DNA of 64,000 nucleotides from Entophlyctis helioformis (lineage: Eukaryota; Chytridiomycota; Chytridiomycetes; Chytridiales; Chytriomycetaceae). Under the pieces are notes generated by a model that was given only the letters and a program-made list of their open reading frames with translations, was not told the origin of the DNA and searched no databases. This document shows positions 36,579 through 47,080 of the stretch, one piece after another (the first letter of the stretch is position 1; each line of letters starts with the position of its first letter). The stretch spans positions 102,431 to 166,430 of the forward strand of contig JAHLKH010000044.1 in the NCBI GenBank assembly GCA_025526915.1. The letters are read 5' to 3'. The translations under genes and the position numbers were made by a program.

Positions 36579-39500
36579 TCAGTGCAGCACAAGCTCAATG
36601 TCGCCATACGGCTCCGTCTGCTCCGCCTTGATGCTGCCCTTGGTTGCAAGCTCGAGCACTGTACCGCGCATCCTGCAGTGTCAGCATACAACGCCAGCAT
36701 ACAACCGGAAAGCGCGGCATGTCCTTGCCATTGAAGAACGCCTGGCAGGCAGCAGCGCGCGAGCCCACACTTTCCAGCAGATCAAAAAAGTGCATGCGGT
36801 CCGTGCCCGTCTCGACGACAATCCCGTGGATGTAGCTGCCCATCCAGCATGCTACACGGTGAGTATCTGCCTGTTGCCTCTCGCTCGAATCACAAGACAT
36901 GGAGTACCGCCACTCACTTGTAGAACGACTCGGACTCGCGCTGTGTTGCGCGAGCAGCAACGTCCATGACTTCCATGTCCACGCCCATGTTCATGTCCAT
37001 GTTCATACCGTCTGGGACGCTCATCGGCATCCCATCGGCGTCAAGCATCTGGGCAGTCTCTGACCGCCGCTGTCCGAGAAATGGAGCATCAAGGCCAAAT
37101 CCGGCATCGTCGCCAAAGCCAGACAGTGACTCCTGGAACCGACTACGTCCGCGGCTGGACTGCATGCCTGGGCAGTTCGTGTCACGCTTCATCAGCTGCC
37201 AGCTCTGCCCATCACGCTCAAACTGCGCCAGCGACTGCGTGACGTACCTGACGCACTTGATCCAGTCGTGACGGATCCAACATGCCATGGCATGCGCTTG
37301 GGCGACATCAAACCACGGCTAGTCTCTGCGGCTTCGCCTGCTGCACGCCCCACTTCAGCCTCGCTCAGCGGTGGAAGCTCGCCCATGTCGAATCCCACAT
37401 TGTCATTGAAGAAGTCGTCATGCTGGTCTTTGCGCGCATGCCAGTCCACACTGCTGCCGCCGCCACTTGGACCCACGCGATCGTAATGGCCCACCTTGAG
37501 CCGCTTCTGGCCGTCTGCAAGTCATCCAGCAACAAGTTGTGCATCAGCCAGCCAGCCCAGCCAGCCATCTTGCCATCATTCAACCAAACAGCTGCAGCAC
37601 ATCAACACACGTACAATGCGACACGGCAGCGTAGGACACGACCGCACTCCTCCAGAATCCGGCGAGGTCAACAGGAAGATCGTCGGTAGGATCGCTGAGC
37701 AGACGTTGCAGTGTCTGCTTCTCGAGGCGTTTACGCTGTGCTTCAGCAGCCGCGTGTGATACTCTGGTCGTTGCATCAAGAGCCGCATCGAGTTGCGGAT
37801 CATGGCCAAAGTCGTCATCTTCTGGGAGTGAGATCTGCGTGGTTTTAACGCACGTGGTCAGGGCAAGACCAGCCACATCATTGCAAACAGTCAAGAGTGA
37901 CAACTGACCGCCTCGTCAAAGAGTGCTCTCTTGCGAGAATTCTTGGCTCGTGGGTGTGTCTTGGCATTGGCAGCCACTGCGCCATTGATGCCATCCGCGG
38001 CAGCTGTGCCATCACCTCTGAATGGCGCAATCTCGAGCGTGCCGCTTTGATCGTTGCTGCCACTAACGCGCCGATCGCGGTCGTTGGGACCATCCATGGG
38101 AAAGCTGTCGTCAAAGCCAAAGTCAAGACCGACAAACTGCCACATTATGAGCCGTCTGTCAGCTGCTTTCGCATCGCATCAGCCACATCTCAGCGATTCG
38201 GCTCACATCTTCGTGTCTTCTCTGGCCGCCTGGCTGGTCGTCGTGAAAGTCGGCAAACAAATCCAAGTCCTCTTGGGGCACGCCGTCAAAGCCAGGGAGG
38301 AGCATATCCATGTTGCTGCCGTGCGTGCTGCTGCCATGAGTGCCGGAGATGGCGTGTCTGGCCGACCAAATCGAGTCAGTGTGCACCAATGCTAAAGCAG
38401 ACTGCCAGATGGGATTACATGGTCAACTTACCGCCCTGCAGAAAAGTTGTCTGCATTGACAAGGTCGGGAGCCATGAACAGACGCTTTGATGTGGCACCG
38501 AGCGATGATTCCGTGTGGCTGCTCATGCGGCTCGGCATCATAAACGGGCTGGCTTTGCCTGCGAGCGGGGTATGGGCTATGCTGGAGCCGTCCGGAAACA
38601 CAATCTGCTGTGCGTCTCCGACACTCATCTGCTTGAGCACCAATGGGGTGGACAGCGAGGCAGCAAAAGGCGTTCCCTGCATTCCGCGGAAACCCGTGGC
38701 GTCGATGATGATGGGGCATTCGGGCAGCAGCAGCATAGCATTGGTGTTATCCTCGATCGTGATCATGTCCGTCCTGGTTGGGTACGCTTCGAGTCAGCAG
38801 CGCCGTGATATGCAATCACAGCAGCATCGCCTACCTGGCTTCTGGAATGGGCATGTCGATGTTCTCTGCTTGGAGCACCGAGAGCGCGCGCTTGAGCTTG
38901 AGAAACACGTTGCTCACATCGGCTGTTTCCGTGAAAGAGTCAGCCAAGGGAGCAGATGTGAAGGACAGACACACCCCAAACCGACTCACTGTAAAAGTAG
39001 TGTGTCTGGTGAGCGTGCACGCGAGCGACTCCCATGAGCAGATTCGAGCTGATGGATTTCCATGGCGTCCGGCCGAGTGTGAGGCGTGTTCAAAACGCAT
39101 GTGCAAGACGCGTGAGACGCGTGTGAGACACGGCAAGGGCAGACCAGCAGGTGACTCAGACAGTAAGTGCAAGCACCGTGCAATGGCACATGCCTGAGTC
39201 GCAGTGCAAGGGGTTCTGGCGGCGACACCACAAAGTTGCTGGAGCAGGCGGGGAGAGGGATGCAGACAGGCGGAGAGAGACAGACAGACAGGCGGAGAGA
39301 CACGGTTAGACACGGCGTGCAAGTGCGGTGAACAAGCGAGGCACGGGCACGCACCAGGCACGCACGACGTTGACGCTGTTGACCTCCTTCCTCCCCAGTT
39401 TCTTGTACGAGCTCTGGCGGCCAAGCGTCGCCGCCAGCCTGTGCATGCACGTGAGACAGGTGGGCACAGCGGGAATCAGCCGTGTGGTTGTGAGGCAACG

Positions 39501-39658
39501 CATTGGCAGGCAGGCATCTCATCAACCAGCCAGACACGGCCAGACATCATGTCAGGCTGCCAGACAGGCAGGAAGGCATCTGCTCGTTGCACAACGCACC
39601 ACACGACGGCCAGCGAGTGCTGCCTGCGCGATGCCAGGATGTCGTGCGAGTAGAACAT
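36579..39658 (-). CDS. RAD21: Cohesin kleisin subunit RAD21/Scc1
   Basis: RAD21 closes the SMC1-SMC3 ring in sister-chromatid cohesion and is cut by separase. The N-terminal exons 39658-39600, 39438-39355, 39238-39194, 39048-38990 and 38922-38835 encode MFYSHDILASRRQHSLAVVW, LAATLGRQSSYKKL, VVSPPEPLALRLS and NLLMGVARVHAHQTHYFY, the kleisin N-terminal winged-helix region. Middle exons 38773-38432, 38357-38207, 38136-37909, 37834-37643, 37506-37248 and 37167-36918 are acidic and Met/Gly/Ser-rich, with repeats of DM. The final exons (about 36880-36729 and 36658-36579) give FFDLLESVG, SRAAACQAFFN and LELATKGSIKAEQTEPYGDI, the C-terminal winged helix that binds SMC1. Introns 39049-39193 and 36659-36728 use GC donors. 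The 5' edge of the penultimate exon is unresolved. Total about 660 residues. Confidence 0.9.
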
Positions 39659-39781
39659 GGCGGGCCGAGACACTGGCGCGAATTGATGGATAAAGTGCAG
39701 CGATCGGCTCGGTAGTGATGCAGGTTTAATGGGCGGGACAGCGGGCGGGAATGGCGGACGGGAATGCATCTGCGCACGCCA

Positions 39782-42001
39782 CTAGCACGTGCGCGGTGGC
39801 GCTCCGGCCTTGCGCGAGTCGATGAGCGCCGACACGGACAGCGCCGTGCTCAGCACCATCACAGCCACGCCAAACGCTATGCACAGCAGCGGCCCGGCCT
39901 TTTTCCACGACAGTAGCGGTCCCGCCGACAGCTGCAGGAAGCATGCTGCGGGCAGAATGTACGCAAGCATCGTGGCTGCAAACCCACCCTGTCGACCGTG
40001 CATGTGAGCATGTTAGCATGTGGGGCGTGCAGATGTGGTCCGGCTTCCCCCGCAGAGACTTACAGTAATCTCCAGCACAAAGCCAAGATCGCATGTGGAC
40101 AGTGCGATCGCCATCGACGAGATAACAAGCAGCAGCGTCACAACCACGTGCTGCAAAGGCGTGGCTTTCTGTGACATGTCCTCGTTGGGATTGACCGTGT
40201 CGGACCACCAGTAGTTGAACAGCACCTGCAGGACGGCGTCCAGTTGATCAAGCAATCAGCCAATCAACCCAGTGCGCAAAGTATCAGCAATCGGCATGCA
40301 CAGACACGGACAGCAGCAAGCGCTCGCCCCTGGCATTTACCTCGCGACAGACAAAGCACTCGAGAGGAAACGTCAGAAACATGTTCATGCCAAAGAAGAG
40401 ACGTGCCCAGTTCATAAGCGTGTCGTCGGCCGCAAAGTTGGACAGCACGTTGGCCCGTGTCTTCTCTGAAAACGCCACATAGCCGCCAACAGCCATTGCG
40501 AGACACAGCAGCAACGATGCTCTGCAAGAAGAGATTGTACGTGTCAGGACGCGCAACGCCAACCGTGCACCGGCCAAGCAACCCTTACCCCGTCGACAAG
40601 TGCGTGACAATGGCAAAGCGGTCCATTGTAGGCTTACGAAGCGATCCGTAGATCAGGAACGTGTTGTGATGGCACACAAAGGCAAAGCTGATGACGCCGA
40701 TCGCCTGGAAAATGCCGCCGTGCAAGAACGACCACACCTGTTTGGGATCGCCTTTGGACTCGATCGGCAGACGCAGCGCAGAGACAATGACCGCAAGCAC
40801 AATGAACAGGATCATGCCCAGAGAGACGGCGCTTGTCTTTGCGAGTGCCGAAATGTCACGGTAGAGCGAGAGGGGCAGCGACACACCAAGCGTGCACAGC
40901 GCAATCATGGCCTGGCGCGATGTCAAAACGCTGTACACGATCGATCCAGGAGAGAGCAGCTGGCTAAACACAGTCGGGAGTGTGTCGCCGATAATGACCG
41001 TGTATGCTGCCACATAAGCATGGCGTTTGGTGTCAGCACGCCTGCCGTTCAAGTCCAGCCAGAGCGTCCGACGACGGCTGCCTTACCACACATGGCACCA
41101 TACGCAAAGATGAACTGAAACAGAGATACAATCAGCAGCCCGCGCTTTCCGTAGCAGTATGCTATCAGCCCTTGGTATGTGGACTGTCCAGAGAGCTTGG
41201 CATCGAGCACGAGCAGCAGCACGGTCTGATCGACAAGCCATGCAAGTGCAATCAGCAGAAAGAGTCCCGTGATGAAGCCAGCCTGCAGCAAAGCATATGG
41301 AGGCCTATCTGTCCGCAAAGACGGCAGCAGTCAGTAAACCGCGCATAGCTTATTCTGCGATCGCATCGTATTGCAGCATGCTTTATCAGATCACCCACCA
41401 ATGATGCCTGCCATACAGAACCATGAAAGGCGAGTCAGTCAGATCTCCCTGGTCTGTCCAAGGCACGGATGCATGCTTTATAGAACCCACCAGCACCGAC
41501 GATCGAGTTGGTAAAGTTGAATGCGGCGTCTAACAGGCCAGAGCCGATGGACTCGCTCCATCGTCGCGGATCCATATCGTGTCCAACGCCATCGTCAAGC
41601 TCGTTCAAGTCCAGCTCGCCGTCCAGACTGTCGCCCATGGCAAGCAGCTCGTGCGTCTCTTCATACGACACGTCTGCTCGATGCAAGCTTGCATCGCTGT
41701 CCTCGACGGCTTGGCTGCCGCTCGCTGCGTGACCACCGCCACTGGCGCTGCTGCTGCTGCCGAGAGACGGCTCGATGCCACCAAACAGGAAGCTGTCCTG
41801 CGTGGCGCCTTGTGTCGACGGGAACTGAGACCGCTCTGGACTGCGCCGAACAAGCAGCGATTCTGCTGTGCTGCCGACGCTGCCGACACTGCTCTTGCTG
41901 CCATGCTTGGCCGTCGGCTTGCTGCTGCTGCCGCTGGTGCTGCTGGTGGCAGCCCCTCCACCATTCAAAGGACCGCCGACAGTCAGCCTCATGTTTGTCA
42001 T
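39782..42001 (-). CDS. Vacuolar-type amino acid transporter (AVT/SLC38 family)
   Basis: Members of the AAAP family move neutral amino acids across vacuolar or plasma membranes with protons or sodium. Seven exons on the minus strand (42001-41491, 41407-41395, 41304-41087, 41006-40589, 40521-40341, 40225-40064, 39988-39782) give 569 residues. The first 150 or so residues are a Ser/Gly-rich cytosolic tail. TM1 begins FNFTNSIVGAG and continues through a 13 nt exon into GIIGGPPYALLQAGF, the family signature. Other helices include LFLLIALAWLVDQTVLLLVL, LGMILFIVLAVIVSAL, HVVVTLLLVISSMAIALS and LLCIAFGVAVMVLSTAL. The segment CHHNTFLIYGSLRKPTMDRF matches SLC38/AVT proteins. The start codon is only 29 bp from that of divergent dynactin p25. 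Substrate is not predicted. Confidence 0.92.
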
Positions 42002-42030
42002 GATCCTGCCGTGTTCGCGGCGAGATCGTC
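42002..42030. promoter_or_regulatory. 29 bp divergent gap, AVT transporter / dynactin p25
   Basis: Only 29 bp separate the two predicted start codons, so promoters and 5' UTRs must overlap the opposite gene. A downstream start in either gene would widen the gap, but [10 protein letters not shown] and MTNMRLTVGG are the first in-frame ATGs. Confidence 0.5.
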
Positions 42031-43028
42031 ATGGCCACCACTTCAAACGCCGACGGCTCAACCCTGTCGCTGGGCTTCTGCGAGCTGCCTGTGCAGTACT
42101 ACAACAGAGCGGACTACATCGAGATGGTGCGCGCAGCAGTGTCTCTTGTGCCGCACATGCGTTTATGCAGACTGGCTGACACTTGACTGGCTCGCCATCC
42201 AGGGCACAGGCAACAAAGTGTGTCGCCAGTCGTCCATCTACGGCAGCCAGAACATCGTGCTGGGCGGCAAGACGATCATCCAAAACGACGTTGTGGTGCG
42301 AGGCGACCTGCGGCGGGTGGGCGCTGGCCATGCAGTCGCAATCTCGATCGGAAAGTTCTGCAACTTGTGTCCCGGTGTCGTTGTACGGCCACCATACAAG
42401 ACATACAAGGGGCGAGTGGCCTGCAGCTTGAAATGGCGACCTGCAAGGAAGGCTGACATGTGGAATGTCGCTGGTCGACAGCATCTTCACATACTACCCG
42501 ACAAAGATTGGTACGAGCATTGAATGCAGACGCAGGCACGCTGATCTGGCTGCTGATGTTGCTGGCGCGGCTGAGCAGGGGATCATGTCATCATTGAAGA
42601 GAACAGCATCGTTGAGGCCGCGAGCATTGGATCCTTCGTCCATATTGGCAAGAACTGCGTCATTGTAAGACGAGCTACGGTCCTTGCAATATGGCAAGCC
42701 GCATCGGACTGATACCTTGGATTGCCTCTGCCAGGGTCGCTTTGTGATGATCAAGGACTGTGTGCGCATTCTGGACGGGGCTGTCATCCCGCCCAACACG
42801 ATTGTGCCGCCGTTCTCGGTCTATGGCGGCAATCTTGGTAAGCTCTCATGATGGTCTGATGGTGGCTGTGTTTGACGCTGACGTGGCTTGAACATTGATC
42901 TGCTCGTGGCAGCAACACTCGTTGGTGAGTGGCCCGAGTCATCTCAAGAGCTCATGGAGACGGCAACGACCCGCTTCTTTCACTGCGGCTTTCTTCCTAA
43001 AGCAGCAGCAACTACACAAGCGTCGTGA
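42031..43028 (+). CDS. DCTN5: Dynactin subunit 5 (p25), left-handed beta-helix protein
   Basis: Dynactin p25 caps the pointed end of the Arp1 filament and helps dynein pick up early endosomes. Exons 42031-42126, 42203-42411, 42482-42510, 42579-42664, 42735-42837 and 42913-43028 give 212 residues. The hexapeptide repeats of the beta-helix are evident: [86 protein letters not shown] and [14 protein letters not shown]. The end [19 protein letters not shown] matches the family. The intron 42412-42481 appears to use a GC donor (GCGAGT), needed to join YKG to the 29 nt exon [11 protein letters not shown] divergent gap of 29 bp separates it from the AVT gene. Confidence 0.92.
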
Positions 43029-43416
43029 TGAATGGCGTGACAGTCTGGCATCCAGTTGGAGATAGCGCCATATACTATTAGGGATATTGCATGTTCTCAG
43101 AGACATGGCGGGGTCAGCAGGGACCACGACTCTCGAATGAATCAAGCATCTTGGGCTGGGGATGTCGATAGATAGGTGGTGGTCATGCGAAATCAGGCTT
43201 GTGTGGAATTGGATGGGCCGCATCTTTGCGAGTGTCTTCTTGGACTGTGCGCATTCACCACGCCAGAAGTGGCACTCGACATCATGGAGCCATTTGGTCG
43301 ATGCTGTGCTGTTAAAAGCTTCGTTTGTATAGATGAATCCAAGGTTTGGTGGTAACCTCAACGCCAAGCCTTCATCTTGGTCGCCGAATACATCGAAACG
43401 AACAGCACGCGTTACC
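43029..43416. other. Intergenic stretch between dynactin p25 and class C GPCR copy 1
   Basis: This 388 bp stretch has an AT-richer patch near 43070-43090 and no recognised exon, RNA gene or repeat. It does not match the sequence upstream of the second GPCR copy, so the duplication begins near the ATG. Confidence 0.5.
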
Positions 43417-46400
43417 ATGCTTTCGCCGCGACGGCTTGTGCGGCTGTTGCCGCTGCTGCTTCTGCAGGCACTGCTCCTTGTGTGTGCCTTTATGCCTCCT
43501 GCTTCACTGGTTTGTTGCCGAGTGCCTACCAGCATGCATGCAGCTGACAATGGCTGCGAACCATGACATCCTCCTCTCTTGGACACATACTGCCTGCGAC
43601 TATCACCTCAAGCCCGGCCCGTCTACCGCGTTTCGTGTGCTGGACGAGAACCAGCCGCCCACAAACACAACCATTGTTCTTGGCTATAACTCAGGAAAGT
43701 ATACATTCGGTACAAAGGTGTCGCCTCTTGGGAGCGCATCCTACCGCATCTCGCTTTACAGCCTACGGGTATGGCTTCAGTATCTCGCCAACACAACCGA
43801 CCTGCTGCCTGGCGCAACCGTCCAGCTTGTCGCCAATCCATTCAAAGGTCCGGTGAATTCATGAGCTGCACGTCGTTCATGCATGCTCTGGGCTGTTGTG
43901 TCTCGAGCTCAACCCGGTTGACTGACGCGTGTGGTGCTGACATGGCGTCGCGTGGTGATGAACACCGCGTTTGGGTGTTCTTTTCATGCAGAACATTGCA
44001 GACGCCATTGTCACGACGCTTCAGCTGCTGGACAGAGGTGTCATTGGCATTGTAGGCTCATCGTTCAGCAGTGCGACAAAGTTGGTGAGTGTCTGGCTCC
44101 AGTGAATGTGATTGTGGTGTGTGTGCCGGTGTCTGCATGTGTCCATGCTCAACAAGTGCTGTCCATCCGTCCAGACCACCATGTTGACCGAGCAAAGCGT
44201 GTGCCCCAGTGCGACGGTGCCTCGACCAACCCAGACTTGTCCGACAAGACAAAGTACCCGTACTTCTTCCGCACAATCCCAGCGACAATCTCCAAACAGT
44301 AGCCATTCGAGACTTTGTGCTGAGTATGGGTTGGCGTCGTGTCGCCATCATCAGCCAGACCGATGCATACGGCACCGGCATCCTCAAGGCATTCCAAGAC
44401 GCAGTGGCCGGATCGCCTCTCAAGATCATATCTGTGCAGATACCGTGTCGCAGCTTGGCATCATCCCAGACGGATCGTACAATGCGTCCAGCTGGGAAGC
44501 CTACCTGGACAACATCCGTGACTCCAACGTTTTGTTGTTCTCGTGTTTGCCATTGCGGACCAAGTCGAGGGTCTTTTCCAAGCCGCCGCGAAGCGTGGCA
44601 TGATGTCGTCCAAGTATGTCTGGATCGGATCAGACGGCATGCAGTCCATTCGGTTCAGCAGCCGCGTACCGGGGTTCATGATTACACGTCCAGTTGACGG
44701 GAATGGCCCAGCTTACGACTTTGTCGCCTCACTGGCAAGCAAGTATTTGCGCGAGATCAACACAACCGAGGCAGTGTCTGCATTCCACATCAAGCATGCA
44801 GCATGCATGGAGCTGCTCCTTCGCGGCTTTGATCGGTTCTTGAGGACAACTCCTGGCACGAGTATCACGGATCTGGCTGCTGGTCATCTCAACGGCTGTT
44901 CCCGAATCCAGCGACCATGTTCAACTTTCCCGACGTGTTCACACCGACTGGCAAGGTCAACCTGGATCCATCGACGGGCGATCCCACTTCGTCATACAAC
45001 ATCTTCAGCATCCAGGGCGACCAGAAGCAGTTTGTGCCAGTTGCCCAGTGGGATGCACAGACGCGCCAAGTGACCATCACTCGCACCATCCTGTTCGGCA
45101 CTGACGGTATGCTTGCCGCCGTGGACTGTTGTTTGAAATGGCGTGTGTCGAGTAGCGCTTTGTGGCATGCACTCACAGACATGATGGAACGACGATCCAG
45201 AGTCGACTGTCACGCCAGCAGACGACATTGTGGTGGCCGACTACACGGCCATCGTCCGTCTCCGCGGCGGTCTTGGTGCATCGGCCATCGCACTCAACCT
45301 GATCGCCATGCTGCTGATCACTGCCACGGCCGCCTTCTTTGCAGTGCATCGACACAACCCCATCATCCGCAAATCGTCCATTCCAAACATGCACATGATG
45401 CTTGTTGGTCTGCTGCTTCCATGCTTTGACGTGTTCACGATGGTTGGGGTAAGCGATGCTTGTCAAGCCTTTGTCGCCTGTCTGTCGCCTGTGTGTCGCG
45501 ATGCTCTGACCCACATCATCCACCGATCCATCCACCGATCCATCCACCGATCCATCCACCGACCCATCCACCGGTCCATCTGCTGCCAGACACCAACAGC
45601 CATGCATTGCATCGCAGACATCTGGCTGATCGGGCTCGGCTTCGTGGTTGTGCTGAGTGCGCTGGCAACCAAGCTGCTCCGCCTGTACCGCGTCTTCAAC
45701 GGCATCCAGATCACAGCCAGCCTCAGAAAGGGACTGTCCAACATAGACCTGCTCGAGCAGACGACCCTCTCGATCCTGGTTGCCGTCGCCATCCTGCTCG
45801 TGTGGACACTGGTCGATCCGCCCAAGCCAACGCTCATGCGCGTCAGCTCGCTGTCATACTACTACACATGCTCATCGACAAGCACGGCGTTTCAGATGGC
45901 CATGAACGGCGGACTGACGGCATGGATCGCACTGCTGCTTCTGATGTGCACGATACTCGCCTTTGCCACGCAGCATGTGCGTGCCGACTTCAACGAAGCC
46001 AAGATGGTCGGTCTGTGCGTGTACAGCCAAGTCGTCATTGGCATCGTCGTCATCCCGCTGCTGAGCACCAGTGCAGGCACGCTGAGTGTCGGCGCGCTGT
46101 TCACGATCAAGCAGACGGCGATCCTGGTTGTCGTGCTCACCACGCTCGCAGCCGTGCATGGATCCAAGATCAACGCCGTGCTCGAGGCAGACAGCAAGAG
46201 CAGGTCGCCGGTATCCCTGCCACGGTCACGGCCACGACCGCAACCGCTTCCGTCTGCAGAGACAACGGACATTCTGCCAGTCAGACGCGCATATCCATCC
46301 AGGCATCCAACGATGGCCAACTCACATGCTCACCGAGTGACAGACAAGGACGACTCTGACGACCTGTCGGACACGGACGAGTCCAGCTCAGAGTCGCAAG

Positions 46401-47080
46401 CGTGTAGATCCGATCCCATCTGCCAACGGTCGCCCACCAGCTCGCTGACGTACAAGTCCAAGAGACCCGTGCTCGTGGCGTTCAAGGCACCAGGCATGGC
46501 AAGTGCATGGACGACGGCGCAGCTGATCCTCATTCCCAGCCTGGACATTGTGCTGCTCAAGCGGACAAGACTGCACGTGTCCAAGACGGGCGACGAGCGG
46601 GCATCACGCCGATGTGCGCAGGTCTTCTTCTCGGGGCCGCAGCTGTTTCTGCGAGACATCAGGCAGCTGCGCATGGTTGCAGACGGCAGGGACGAGCGCG
46701 TCGTGAATGTGTTTGCTCGCGACCAGCTTGTGCTGTCGGTCAAGTTTGACGATGTGGCTGGCGCTGTCGACTTTCGGTCGCTTTGCGAGCTGACGCCGGT
46801 GGAGAAGAACAGCGGCACCGCACGGGGCAGCCAGGCCGGGCCTGTGGGCACACAGATCGACGATGCAGCCGGTTGTGGGACGAGCAGCCAGACCGGCCAG
46901 CACGTTGGCGTGTATCGGTCAGTGCCATCCACACCAAGCAACGTGCGGCTGGGGCTCGAGGCTATTGCTGGATCGAGCGGGACGCTGAGCGGTGTCCGGC
47001 ATGCAGGCGATCCGTCATGGATCCGTCGCAGCAGCGCCATCAGTCTCCGTGAGTACGAGCAACTCAGCCATCAGAGATAG
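43417..47080 (+). CDS. Class C (GABA-B-like) G-protein-coupled receptor, copy 1, frameshifted in ligand domain
   Basis: Class C GPCRs bind ligands with an extracellular venus-flytrap domain. A signal peptide (MLSPRRLVRLLPLLLLQALL) is followed by ANF-receptor-like pieces: YPYFFRTIP, MGWRRVAIISQTDAYGTGIL, YVWIGSDGMQSIRF and FPDVFTPTGKVNLDP. The 7TM part starts in the exon at 45201 (AIALNLIAMLLITATAAFF), then a 141 bp intron (45449-45589), then AMHCIADIWLIGLGFVVVLS with the conserved Cys, SILVAVAILLVWTLVDPP, MNGGLTAWIALLLLMCTI and GALFTIKQTAILVVVL. A cytosolic tail of about 300 residues holds an acidic Ser stretch (DDSDDLSDTDESSSESQ). Compared with copy 2, this copy has indels near 43525, 44282, 44440 and 44893 that break frame in the ligand domain; the 7TM and tail are open. 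Whether the receptor is functional is uncertain. Confidence 0.75.
45512..45582. repeat. Minisatellite of CCATCCACCGAT units in GPCR intron
   Basis: About five 12 bp units (CCATCCACCGAT) fill the intron between TM2 and TM3 of copy 1. The equivalent intron of copy 2 (about 59030-59065) has fewer units, so the array differs between the duplicates. Confidence 0.85.

Noticed and set aside
45449..45589. Read-through of the GPCR intron as coding (the frame stays open in copy 1)
   Set aside because: The stretch is a minisatellite with a GTAAGC donor and a CCAG acceptor, its length is a multiple of three, and the copy 2 equivalent contains stops. Splicing gives the conserved TM2-TM3 join.
46330..47040. 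Minus-strand frames antisense to the GPCR tail
   Set aside because: They mirror the acidic Ser-rich tail on the plus strand, recur in copy 2 only because the DNA is duplicated, and show no family.
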